Below, piece by piece: positions 51,596-60,403 of a DNA stretch of 64,000 nucleotides. The notes beneath the pieces are model-generated. The model was not told the DNA's origin and ran no database searches. It saw only the letters and a program-made list of their open reading frames with translations. The first letter of the stretch is position 1; each line of letters starts with the position of its first letter. The stretch comes from Candidatus Gemmiger faecavium (lineage in GTDB: Bacteria > Bacillota > Clostridia > Oscillospirales > Ruminococcaceae): assembly GCA_019114415.1 (NCBI GenBank), contig DXFO01000038.1, positions 1 to 64,000 of the forward strand. Direction: 5' to 3'. The position numbers were made by a program, and so were the translations under genes.

Positions 51596-52984
51596 TCAGG
51601 ACATCTGTGCCGCAGCCTGCTGCGCCGCAATCCGGCGCTTGAGCCAGCCGCCGGCAAAATAATACCCGATAAAACACAGCGAAGCCGGAATCCAGGAAAT
51701 CGGGTAGCTGCACTCCACCATCCATACAGCCGGATGCATGGGGACGATCACCAACAGCCATACCAGACGCAGCCCGCAGACCAGGAAGCAGGTTATGACA
51801 GTGGGGACCGTCACATCTCCGCAACCGCGCAACGTTCCGGAAAGGATCTCGATACAGATATAGGTGATGTACATGGGCGCCAGAACATGGAGCATCTCAA
51901 CACCCTGCTGCAGAACGGCTTCGTCCGGAGTAAAAACCCGGAACAGCGGCTCCGCCGCCAGATAAAGTGCCAGACTGAGACAAACGGTAATCCCTGCCGT
52001 GATTCCAAGACAGATAGACGTTCCCTTTTTCACGCGGTCATACAGACCTGCGCCAAAATTCTGTCCCGCAAAAGTCGTGACCGAAATACCGAGAGAGTTG
52101 ACGGTCATCCAGAACAGGAAATCGATTTTGCCGTACACGCCCCACGCCGCGACTGCCGTCGTGCCGAATCCATTGATGCTGCTTTGGATCATGATATTGC
52201 TCACACTGTACAGTGCACTCTGCGCCGCCGTGGGCAGGCCGATTCGACAGATATCTGCCAGAGCGGCAGGTTCCATGCGCAGCTGTTTCCAGTCCAGATG
52301 CCAGGGCATCTCCGGCGCGCCGGTCAGGCAACGCAGCGTCAGCACTGCACTGGCAATCTGACTCAAAACCGTGGCTATGGAGGCGCCGGCGACTCCCCAG
52401 CCCAGCCCTGCAACAAATACCAGGTCGAACACGATATTGACGATGGATGCAATGATCAGGAAATACAGCGGACGCTTGGAGTCTCCCACCGCACGCAGGA
52501 TGCTGGTACCCATGTTATAGAGCATCTGCGGCACCATACCCAAGAAGTAGATCCGCAGGTACAGGACCGCATCGTCCAGAACATCGGCGGGGGTGTTCAT
52601 CCAGGAAAGCGCCGCCCTTGCTCCCGCAATCCCCAGCACCATCAGCAGCACACCGCCCGCAATGGCCAACGCAATGGATGTGTGCACCTGAAGGGAAATC
52701 CTGCGGGTATCTCTGGCGCCGAAACTCTGGGCCACCACAACACTGGCGCCGCTGCACAATCCGGTAAAAATACCGATCAGAAGCTGTGTCAGCGCTCCGG
52801 TAGCGCCGACCGCGGCCAGCGCCTGTGTTCCCACATAGTTGCCGACAATCAGAGTGTCGGCCGTATTATACAACTGCTGAAAAAAGGTTCCGAACCAGAC
52901 CGGCAGGAAAAACAAGATCAACTGAGTGGGGATGTTCCCCGTCAAAATATCCCCCTGGCGAAACGCCCGCCGCATAAAAAGCAT
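51596..52984 (-). CDS. MATE family efflux transporter
   Basis: 12-TM protein; LFFLPVWFGTFFQQLYNTADTLIVGNYVG and TFAGQNFGAGLYDRVKKG. Confidence 0.94.
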   Translation of the reverse strand: MLFMRRAFRQGDILTGNIPTQLILFFLPVWFGTFFQQLYNTADTLIVGNYVGTQALAAVGATGALTQLLIGIFTGLCSGASVVVAQSFGARDTRRISLQVHTSIALAIAGGVLLMVLGIAGARAALSWMNTPADVLDDAVLYLRIYFLGMVPQMLYNMGTSILRAVGDSKRPLYFLIIASIVNIVFDLVFVAGLGWGVAGASIATVLSQIASAVLTLRCLTGAPEMPWHLDWKQLRMEPAALADICRIGLPTAAQSALYSVSNIMIQSSINGFGTTAVAAWGVYGKIDFLFWMTVNSLGISVTTFAGQNFGAGLYDRVKKGTSICLGITAGITVCLSLALYLAAEPLFRVFTPDEAVLQQGVEMLHVLAPMYITYICIEILSGTLRGCGDVTVPTVITCFLVCGLRLVWLLVIVPMHPAVWMVECSYPISWIPASLCFIGYYFAGGWLKRRIAAQQAAAQMS

Positions 52985-53031
52985 CCTCCTTTTCTTCCCG
53001 TCCCCGCGCTTTGCGACCCGCGCGGATTCAC

Positions 53032-53059
53032 TTGCCTAGCGGCTATTTTATGCTATAAT
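53032..53059 (+). promoter_or_regulatory. Predicted promoter of LRR-vWA-AAA operon
   Basis: TTGCCT (53032-53037), 16-nt spacer, extended -10 TGCTATAAT (TATAAT 53054-53059). Confidence 0.65.
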
Positions 53060-53084
53060 GGCAGTATTGTAAAGGGGGCCGACA

Positions 53085-54041
53085 ATGAATTTTTCTCTTG
53101 GCTGTTTGTGGCAGCCCTGCCGTGACGGAGCAAGGCTGCTGAAAGTCTATGGGGACACCCCGTGCCCCGTCGTCCCCGGGCAAATCGAAGGCCTTCCCGT
53201 TATTGAGATCGGCCCTTACTGCTTTGCGGAAAAAGAACCGCAGGCGGGGCAGTTTTCCCTGCCGGATGGCATGTCCAAAGACGCACTCCATTGCATCTGC
53301 GGTAATTTTGTGGAGGAGATCACCCTCCCCGACAGCGTGACCGTGCTGGACAGCGCCGCGTTCTATAACTGCCGCAGTCTGCGGCGGCTGGAACTTGGCC
53401 CCAAATGTGAGTCACTGGGCAGTGATATGTTCACAAATTGCCGCAGTCTTGCCTGCCTTTCGCTGCGCTGCTCCCCTGCTTCCCCTTCCGGGCTCAAAAA
53501 GCTGATCGGCAGCATCAGCGCGGACATCTCCGTGGAATTCATCGAAAACCGGCAGACGCAAGCCCGCCTGTTTTTCCCGGAATACTTTGAATATCTGGAC
53601 GAAAACACTCCCGCGCATATTTTCAATCATAGCATCGAAGGAGAAGGCTACCGCTATCGCCAGTGCTTTGACGGTGCAGTCTTTCATGCGGCTGAATATG
53701 ACGCGGTTTTTGCGCAGGCCTGTGTTGGAGAACCCGCCGAGAAGCTTTGCCGCATCGCCTTGGAACGCCTCCGTTATCCTTATGCCCTCTCGGAAGATGC
53801 CAAAGAAGCGTATCTTTCGTATCTGCGCAGTCACACGGACACGCTGGTCTCTCCATATATCAATACCCGGGATCTGGACGCGCTGAGATTTATCAGCCGC
53901 CTGGATGTTTTGGATCATGCCGCCCGTGCGGCAGCCGCCGAAGCCTGCGGGCGGGTAGGTTTTGGCGCCGGAGCCGCTCTGTTTTTGAGCAGCGGAACTG
54001 CCAAACGTGCAGCAAAGCAATACAGTTTTGATGACCTTTGA
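53085..54041 (+). CDS. Leucine-rich repeat (BspA-like) protein with helical C-terminus
   Basis: EEITLPDSVTVLDSAAFYNCRSLRRLELGPKCESLGSDMFTNCRSLACLSL repeats; no obvious signal peptide. Confidence 0.75.
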   Translation: MNFSLGCLWQPCRDGARLLKVYGDTPCPVVPGQIEGLPVIEIGPYCFAEKEPQAGQFSLPDGMSKDALHCICGNFVEEITLPDSVTVLDSAAFYNCRSLRRLELGPKCESLGSDMFTNCRSLACLSLRCSPASPSGLKKLIGSISADISVEFIENRQTQARLFFPEYFEYLDENTPAHIFNHSIEGEGYRYRQCFDGAVFHAAEYDAVFAQACVGEPAEKLCRIALERLRYPYALSEDAKEAYLSYLRSHTDTLVSPYINTRDLDALRFISRLDVLDHAARAAAAEACGRVGFGAGAALFLSSGTAKRAAKQYSFDDL

Positions 54042-54077
54042 TGGTCCGGGAATTCAAAAAGGAAGGAGGAATCACCT

Positions 54078-55448
54078 TTGCCCGACAAACACATCCAGAC
54101 CCAGGCCGAATGGGAGAATACCATGGCCCGGAAAGTCTTTGCTGCGGTGCGCGGAGATCTTTACCTTGCCTTGCCATATATGAATTCCGCCCTCTGCGCT
54201 CTTGTTCCCGTATCCAGGCAGGAACTGCGAAGTTTTGCCACGGACGGCGCCGGCCTTTACTTTGCCGATGCCTGGCTGCTGCGCATTTACCGCAGCAACC
54301 GCAGGTTTCTCCCGCGCGCTTTCCTGCACAGTATCCTCCATTGCGTATTCCGGCATTTGTGGCTGCGCGGCAATCGTGACCCCGCCATCTGGAATATTGC
54401 CTGTGACATCTGTGTCGAGAATGTTCTGGACCGCGTGGACAACGATCTGCTTCGCCGCCCGGTGGGCTGGCTGCGTCAAAAGACTTACACAGACCTTACA
54501 AAGTCCTGCCGCATTTTGAGCGTCGGCCCGGTTTACCGGGAGCTTTGCACCCGGGACGCCGCGGAGCTGACTCGTTTACAGCACGAGTTTTACTGCGATG
54601 ACCACGGTTTCTGGCCCAAGGACCCCGACTCGCCCTCTGCGCAGATGCAGGGCAAGCGATGGGAACAGCTTGGCCGGGAAACGCAGCTTTCCATGCAGCA
54701 GGGCGGCACCCGCGCTTCCGATGCAGAAGCCGCATCCGCTCTTGCCGCGCAGGTCCAGGCCGGGCGCGGGAGAAAACTTTACCGCGACTTCCTGCGGCGC
54801 TTTTCCGTCTGGCGGGAAGAACCCCATCTTGATCTGGACGAGTTTGATCTGGGGTATTACAGTTACGGCCTTCGCACTTACGGCAATATGCCACTGATCG
54901 AGCCGCTGGAGACCCGGGAAAGCAAACGGGTCCGCGATCTTGCCATTGTTCTTGATACCAGCGAATCCACCTCCGGCGATCTTGTGAAAGCCTTTTTGAA
55001 AGAGACTTTCTCCATTTTGCGGACCAGTGAGACCTTTTTTGCCCGGTGCCGCATTCTTGTCCTGCAATGCGACGATGCCGTCCGGAGCGAAACCCTTTTA
55101 TCCGATTTGAATGCGCTGGACCGGTACGCCGACCGTTTTGTTCTGAAAGGCGGCGGCGGAACAGACTTCCGGCCTGCTTTTCAGCGGATCGAAGAACTGC
55201 GCGCCCAAGGCACGCTGCGCAACTTGCAGGGTGTTTTGTATTTTACCGACGGCAAAGGGATCTATCCTTCCCGGCGTCCGCCCTACGATGTGGCATTTCT
55301 GTTTCTGGACACCGGAGAGCCCGTGCCCGATGTACCGCCCTGGGCCATGCGCCTCATGCTGGAACCGGACGAGTTCATCGCACCGCAGGCGCCCAAACTC
55401 CCCGATTTTGACTTTGCCGCAGACCCGGAAGATCTGCCTCAGCTGTAA
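54078..55448 (+). CDS. vWA-like/putative metallopeptidase protein (DUF2201 type)
   Basis: N-terminal HSILHCVFRHLWLRG...WNIACDICVENVLD; C-terminal vWA with VLDTSES (DxSxS MIDAS), GGGGTDFRPAF, YFTDGKGIYP. Confidence 0.82.
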   Translation: MPDKHIQTQAEWENTMARKVFAAVRGDLYLALPYMNSALCALVPVSRQELRSFATDGAGLYFADAWLLRIYRSNRRFLPRAFLHSILHCVFRHLWLRGNRDPAIWNIACDICVENVLDRVDNDLLRRPVGWLRQKTYTDLTKSCRILSVGPVYRELCTRDAAELTRLQHEFYCDDHGFWPKDPDSPSAQMQGKRWEQLGRETQLSMQQGGTRASDAEAASALAAQVQAGRGRKLYRDFLRRFSVWREEPHLDLDEFDLGYYSYGLRTYGNMPLIEPLETRESKRVRDLAIVLDTSESTSGDLVKAFLKETFSILRTSETFFARCRILVLQCDDAVRSETLLSDLNALDRYADRFVLKGGGGTDFRPAFQRIEELRAQGTLRNLQGVLYFTDGKGIYPSRRPPYDVAFLFLDTGEPVPDVPPWAMRLMLEPDEFIAPQAPKLPDFDFAADPEDLPQL

Positions 55449-55487
55449 CAATACTCCCGCAAACATTGTCAGGAAGGTTGATAAACC

Positions 55488-57029
55488 ATGGATATCAAAA
55501 GAGCCAAACAGGAGATTGAAACCACCGTCCGGGCATATCTTGCCAAAGACGACGGCGGGAACTACCGCATCCCTGCCCTGCGTCAGCGCCCGCTGCTGCT
55601 GATGGGCCCTCCGGGTGTAGGCAAAACCCAGATCGTGGAGCAGGCAGCTCGCAGCTGCGGCATCGCTCTCGTCGCCTATACCATTACCCATCACACCCGC
55701 CAAAGCGCGGTTGGCCTGCCTTTTATCCGTCAGCGCGACATCGACGGAAAGACCTGCAGCGTGACCGAATATACCATGAGCGAGATCATCGCCAGCATCT
55801 ACACCAAGATGGAACAGACCGGCCTGCGGCAAGGCATTCTGTTCATTGATGAGATCAACTGTGTATCCGAGACGCTGGCCCCTACCATGCTCCAGTTTTT
55901 GCAGTACAAGACTTTTGGCAATCAGGCCATTCCCGAAGGCTGGGTCATTGTCGCGGCAGGCAACCCGCCTGAGTACAACAAATCCGTGCGGGAGTTCGAC
56001 CTGGTCACCCTCGACCGTGTCCGCCGCATCGATGTGGAGCCCAACTTGTCTGTCTGGCAGGAATATGCCCGCGCACAGCGCCTGCACCCGGCTGTGCTGG
56101 CATATCTGGAACTGCGCCCCCAGCATTTTTACAAAGTAGAGCAGGACGTGGACGGCATTCAGTTTGTCACCGCCCGCGGATGGGAGGATCTGTCCGCCAT
56201 GCTCGTCACCTGCGATGCGCTGGATCTGCCTGTGGATGAAGCCGTTATCGGAGAATATCTGCGTCATCCCGATGTAATGCGGGACTTTGCCGCCTATTGG
56301 GCACTGTACAAAAAATACCGCAGCGATTACGGCATCGAGGACATCCTGCGCGGACGTCCCGCCGACAAAGTCGTGGCCCGCGCTTTGGATGCCGCTTTTG
56401 ATGAACGGCTGTCCCTTGTCAGCCTTCTGCTGGCGGGTCTTAACGTGCGTTTTTCGGCAGCAAGAGAGAACGACGCCGTGACCGACGCCTGCTATCAGCA
56501 GCTGCGGACCTTCAAGCGTGCGTTGTCCCAGCCTGACCAGCAGGAGGACTCCCCCACTGCTATTCTTGCCCGTCAGTGTGCCGACGCACAAGCCCGTCTG
56601 GATCGCGAAAAAGCTGCCGGACGCATGACGCCTTATGAATTGGGCATCCATCGCCGTGCCGTTTCCCTTCTGCAAAATTGGTCTGAAACCATTTCTCAGG
56701 AATTCGACGCCGATGAAACTTTTGATGCCGTGCGTGCAGGCTTTAACCAGCAGGTCCGCAAGCGTGAGGACTCCGTGGCTGCCGCATCCGATGCGCTGGA
56801 ATTTGCATTTGATTTTATGGAGCGCTGCTTTGCCCAACAGCAGGAAATGGTCGTTTTTGTCAACGAGCTGGCGCTGGGGCCCGACTCTGCGCCCTTCCTC
56901 GCCGAAAACGAATGCGAACGCTTTGACATGTACAGCCGCACACTGCTGCTTGATTCCAACCATGATGAGCTCTTGGCAGAGCTTCAGCGGGACGATATCC
57001 GCAGCAATGAACACAGCGCAGATTTCTGA
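55488..57029 (+). CDS. MoxR-type AAA+ ATPase
   Basis: LLLMGPPGVGKTQIVEQAA Walker A, ILFIDEINCVSETLAPTMLQFLQ Walker B, VIVAAGNPPEYNKSVREFD sensor 1. Confidence 0.88.
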   Translation: MDIKRAKQEIETTVRAYLAKDDGGNYRIPALRQRPLLLMGPPGVGKTQIVEQAARSCGIALVAYTITHHTRQSAVGLPFIRQRDIDGKTCSVTEYTMSEIIASIYTKMEQTGLRQGILFIDEINCVSETLAPTMLQFLQYKTFGNQAIPEGWVIVAAGNPPEYNKSVREFDLVTLDRVRRIDVEPNLSVWQEYARAQRLHPAVLAYLELRPQHFYKVEQDVDGIQFVTARGWEDLSAMLVTCDALDLPVDEAVIGEYLRHPDVMRDFAAYWALYKKYRSDYGIEDILRGRPADKVVARALDAAFDERLSLVSLLLAGLNVRFSAARENDAVTDACYQQLRTFKRALSQPDQQEDSPTAILARQCADAQARLDREKAAGRMTPYELGIHRRAVSLLQNWSETISQEFDADETFDAVRAGFNQQVRKREDSVAAASDALEFAFDFMERCFAQQQEMVVFVNELALGPDSAPFLAENECERFDMYSRTLLLDSNHDELLAELQRDDIRSNEHSADF

Positions 57030-57044
57030 CAACATGTAAATAAG

Positions 57045-57078
57045 CCCCGGCAGTTCTCGTTAAGAGCTGCCGGGGTTT
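57045..57078 (+). terminator. Intrinsic terminator of LRR-vWA-AAA operon
   Basis: CCCCGGCAG...CTGCCGGGG followed by TTTATTTATT. Confidence 0.82.
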
Positions 57079-57176
57079 ATTTATTATATTTCTTTTTCAA
57101 GACGCAGCAGATTCTCCGAGCGGACAATTCATATTTCGGAGTTCGGATTTTTACAAGTGTATTTCCTGATTTCCTA

Positions 57177-57229
57177 TTGACAAAACGCATCGGGCATGTA
57201 TTATTGTATTAGTTGCTTAATACAATAAT
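57177..57229 (+). promoter_or_regulatory. GntR-operon promoter overlapped by a perfect inverted-repeat operator
   Basis: TTGACA at 57177-57182; ATTATTGTATTA-GTTGCT-TAATACAATAAT (57200-57229) overlapping the -10 region (TATTAT at 57199-57204). Confidence 0.75.
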
Positions 57230-57263
57230 ACAGTAAAATTTCTAATAAGAAGGAGGACGACTT

Positions 57264-57638
57264 TTGAATTGGAATATTACTGCCGGGCGTCCTGTCTATG
57301 TACAGCTGATCGAACAGCTGGAACTTGCCATCGTCACCGGTGATTATCCCCTTGGCAGCCGCATTCCACCGGTGCGGGAACTCGCCGCGGAAGCCGGAGT
57401 CAATCCCAACACCATGCAGCGTGCCCTTCAGGAGCTCGAAACGCGGGGGTTGCTGCAAACCATGCGGACCTCGGGGCGTATCGTGAGTGCCGACGAACAG
57501 ACACTGCATGACCTGCGGCAGAAACGCGCCGAGGTTTGTCTTTCTGATTTTTTGCTTCAGATGCAGAAACTGGGCTACTCCCGTCAGGAGACCCTCGATC
57601 TGTTTCAGCAGGCAGATTTCCCCTCGGAAAACCGGTAA
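57264..57638 (+). CDS. GntR family (YtrA-like) transcriptional regulator
   Basis: PVYVQLIEQLELAIVTGDYPLGSRIPPVRELAAEAGVNPNTMQRALQELETRGLLQTMRTSGRIV; short C-terminus. Confidence 0.92.
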   Translation: MNWNITAGRPVYVQLIEQLELAIVTGDYPLGSRIPPVRELAAEAGVNPNTMQRALQELETRGLLQTMRTSGRIVSADEQTLHDLRQKRAEVCLSDFLLQMQKLGYSRQETLDLFQQADFPSENR

Positions 57639-57651
57639 AGGAGGAGTTTTG

Positions 57652-58350
57652 ATGCACCCTATTTTTGAAACACGTAAGCTAAGCAAGCAATATAAGCAGA
57701 TCCATGCCTTAAATAATCTGGACCTTATTCTGACGTCCGGGAAAATGGTCGGGCTTTTGGGTCCCAATGGAAGCGGCAAAACCACGTTGCTGAAAATCAG
57801 TGCCGGACTTTTGACCCCGAGCAGCGGATGCGTTCTGATTAACGGCCAGGCGCCGGGAACCGAAACCAAAAAGATCGTCTCCTACCTGCCCGACCGCATG
57901 TCGCTCCCCACCGAATTGACTGCCGCGGATACCCTCGCCATGTATGGTGACTTTTTCCAGGATTTCGACAAAGAAAAAGCGCACGACATGCTGAAAGCCC
58001 TGAAGCTATCCCCTGCGCAGCGCATCGGTACCATGAGCAAAGGCACTCAGGAAAAATTTCAGATTTGCCTGACGATGAGCCGTTCGGCAAAGCTGTATCT
58101 TCTGGATGAGCCTCTTGGCGGCGTGGACCCTGCGGCCCGGGAATATATCCTCTCCACCATTCTGCGCAATTACAGCGAAAACTCTACGGTTCTGTTCTCG
58201 ACGCATCTGATCGGCGACATTGAAAAGGCCCTGGACGAAGTCGTGATCTTGCGCAATGGTTCGCTGATTTTACACGACAGCGTCGATCATCTGCGGGAAG
58301 AAAAAGGCATGAGCGTCGACGAATATTTTAAGGAGGTATTTCGATGCTGA
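57652..58350 (+). CDS. ABC transporter ATP-binding protein
   Basis: GLLGPNGSGKTTLLKISAGLL; LYLLDEPLGGVDPAAREYIL; LFSTHLIGDIE. Confidence 0.93.
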   Translation: MHPIFETRKLSKQYKQIHALNNLDLILTSGKMVGLLGPNGSGKTTLLKISAGLLTPSSGCVLINGQAPGTETKKIVSYLPDRMSLPTELTAADTLAMYGDFFQDFDKEKAHDMLKALKLSPAQRIGTMSKGTQEKFQICLTMSRSAKLYLLDEPLGGVDPAAREYILSTILRNYSENSTVLFSTHLIGDIEKALDEVVILRNGSLILHDSVDHLREEKGMSVDEYFKEVFRC

Positions 58351-59150
58351 GCAAACTTCTGAAATATGAATACCGCGCAACGGCAAAGATTCTGCTGCCC
58401 CTCTATCTGGGCGTTCTTTTTGTCATCATGCTCAATGTTCTGGTGTTCCGTATCGGCACTCTTTGTCCTGTCCTTGGTTCCGGTACACCGTACACGGTCA
58501 TTCAGGTTTTGCTGACTTTTCTCTGCGGCCTCGGCCTTTTGGCGGTCCTTGCTGTAAGCTTTTTTATGGGAATCCAGCGTTTTTACAGCCTTTTGGGTAC
58601 ACGGGGATATTTGATGTTCAGTCTGCCCGTAACGACCAATCAGTTGATCGCTTCCAAATTGATCTGCGCCGTAAGCTGGATGACTGCCAGTTTCCTCCTT
58701 TGCAACATTCTTTTCCGTATGATTGGTCTGCCCACGGAGGGCAGCGACCTGGTAATCGCGCCCATGGGAGAAACGCTGCCTTTGTTTGTCAGCCTCTGCC
58801 TTGCAATTTTGTCTATGTTCTGCTGTGCGTTCCTGTTTTTCTATTTTTGCATTGCGATCGGCGGTCAATGGCCGCAGAACCGGCTGCTTGCCACCGTGGT
58901 CTGCTATTTTGTAATTTCGTTCCTTTTGCAGCTCCTGCTGATCGTCGGAATGATGATCCTTGGTACAATCATCTATTTCAGCGGCATAGAGGCATTCGGG
59001 AATGCCACACAGGCAATCGCAAGTGTGGTGACATCATACCAACTGATCAGCATCATTTTACTGTGCATGTTCTTGTTTTTTGCCGTGGGAAGTGTTATTC
59101 TGTGGTTACTGACTCGCCACTTTCTCACTCGAAAACTCAATCTTGCCTGA
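58344..59150 (+). CDS. ABC-2 type transporter permease
   Basis: Polytopic protein overlapping the ATPase stop; starts MLSKLLKYEYRATAKILLPLYLG. Confidence 0.85.
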   Translation: MLSKLLKYEYRATAKILLPLYLGVLFVIMLNVLVFRIGTLCPVLGSGTPYTVIQVLLTFLCGLGLLAVLAVSFFMGIQRFYSLLGTRGYLMFSLPVTTNQLIASKLICAVSWMTASFLLCNILFRMIGLPTEGSDLVIAPMGETLPLFVSLCLAILSMFCCAFLFFYFCIAIGGQWPQNRLLATVVCYFVISFLLQLLLIVGMMILGTIIYFSGIEAFGNATQAIASVVTSYQLISIILLCMFLFFAVGSVILWLLTRHFLTRKLNLA

Positions 59151-59181
59151 ACACCATTGGATCAAAGCATAGGAGACTTTT

Positions 59182-59394
59182 ATGGAAAAAAGACAGTACG
59201 TCTGCCCCAAATGCGGCTGTACCGAATACGAAGCCGACCAGCTGCAGGCTACCGGCGGCAACTTTGCCAAGCTTTTCGATATCCAGAACAAGAAGTTCAT
59301 CACGGTAAGCTGCTGCAACTGCGGATATACCGAACTGTACCGCCAGACCGGCGGCGAAGGCTGGGATATTCTGGACTTCTTTATGGGCGGCTGA
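59182..59394 (+). CDS. Zinc-ribbon nucleic-acid-binding-like small protein
   Basis: 70 aa with two CxxC pairs: YVCPKCGCTEYE ... VSCCNCGYTELYR. Confidence 0.85.
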   Translation: MEKRQYVCPKCGCTEYEADQLQATGGNFAKLFDIQNKKFITVSCCNCGYTELYRQTGGEGWDILDFFMGG

Positions 59395-59412
59395 CCCTTT
59401 TCTTGGCGCAAG

Positions 59413-59448
59413 AGTTTGCCCGGTGCTTTGCAAAGCACCGGGCAAACT
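59413..59448. repeat. Perfect 36-bp palindrome (18-bp arms, no spacer)
   Basis: AGTTTGCCCGGTGCTTTG|CAAAGCACCGGGCAAACT checked base by base. Confidence 0.95.
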
Positions 59449-59456
59449 GCTATAAT
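59428..59456 (+). promoter_or_regulatory. Predicted coaX promoter
   Basis: TTGCAA (59428-59433), 17-nt spacer, TATAAT (59451-59456). Confidence 0.65.
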
Positions 59457-59531
59457 AAGGCATTATAATTCTAAGGCATCTGTGGAGGACCCGCTCTTTC
59501 CCGGTGCCAAAATCAAAGAGGAGCGCTTTCT

Positions 59532-60308
59532 ATGCTGCTGGCCGTTGACATCGGCAACTCCAATATCTGCATTGGCATTCTGGAAAAAGACGAGGTACGC
59601 TTCACAACCCGGATGGTCACCCGTCCCCGCTGCACTGCCGACGAGTACACGGCAGAGCTGAAATTTCTTCTGCGGCGCCTGAATGTTGACCCGTCCCAGG
59701 CCGACGGGGCCATTGTATGCAGCGTGGTACCCGGCCTGACACGTCCCCTTGCCGAGGCATGCCGCCGTCTGACCGGACTGGAACCCTTACTGGTCAGCTC
59801 TGAGTTGGATACCGGACTTACAATGGATGTGGACGAGCCTGCACGCGTGGGGCAGGATCGCCTTGCAGATGCCGCTGCCGCCGCCGACCGTTATCCCCTG
59901 CCCTGCATGACTGTCGACCTGGGCACGGCAACGACCTACAACGTCATTGGAGTGGGCGGCGTTTTCCTGGGTGGATTTATTGTTCCCGGTGTCCAGACCA
60001 GCCTGCGTGCAATCAGTGCCGGAACCGCACAGCTCCCTCCGATTGCACCGGAAACGCCGGGCCATCTGATTGGAAAAAACACGGTTGCCTGTCTGAACAA
60101 CGGTGCCATGTTCGGCACCGCAGCCATGCTGGACGGCCTTGCCGACCGCGTGGAGAAAGAGCTGGGGCAGCCGCTGACGGTTGTCGCTACAGGCGGGCTT
60201 GCGCCTTACATCATGCCCTGCTGCCGGCGCAAGGTTCACTATGATGCCGACCTGCTGTTTCACGGTCTGGCACTGTTGTATCGCAAAAACCATCACGCTG
60301 TTCCTTAA
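59532..60308 (+). CDS. coaX: Type III pantothenate kinase
   Basis: LLAVDIGNSNICIGILEKDEV; VGQDRLADAAAA; VDLGTATTYNVIGVGGVFLGGFIVPG. Confidence 0.95.
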   Translation: MLLAVDIGNSNICIGILEKDEVRFTTRMVTRPRCTADEYTAELKFLLRRLNVDPSQADGAIVCSVVPGLTRPLAEACRRLTGLEPLLVSSELDTGLTMDVDEPARVGQDRLADAAAAADRYPLPCMTVDLGTATTYNVIGVGGVFLGGFIVPGVQTSLRAISAGTAQLPPIAPETPGHLIGKNTVACLNNGAMFGTAAMLDGLADRVEKELGQPLTVVATGGLAPYIMPCCRRKVHYDADLLFHGLALLYRKNHHAVP

Positions 60309-60356
60309 CCAATGCGGTCATATCGTTTCCCTGTAAAATCATTTTCAGAATATGCA

Positions 60357-60395
60357 AAAAGAGCCTGCTTCATCACTGGATGAAGCAGGCTCTTT
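60357..60395. terminator. Bidirectional terminator between coaX and guaB
   Basis: AAAGAGCCTGCTTCATC-ACTG-GATGAAGCAGGCTCTTT. Confidence 0.88.
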
Positions 60396-60403
60396 GTAAT
60401 TGC

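Noticed and set aside
55098-57035. 645-aa minus-strand ORF
   Set aside because: Antisense shadow of the MoxR-type ATPase and the end of the vWA gene.
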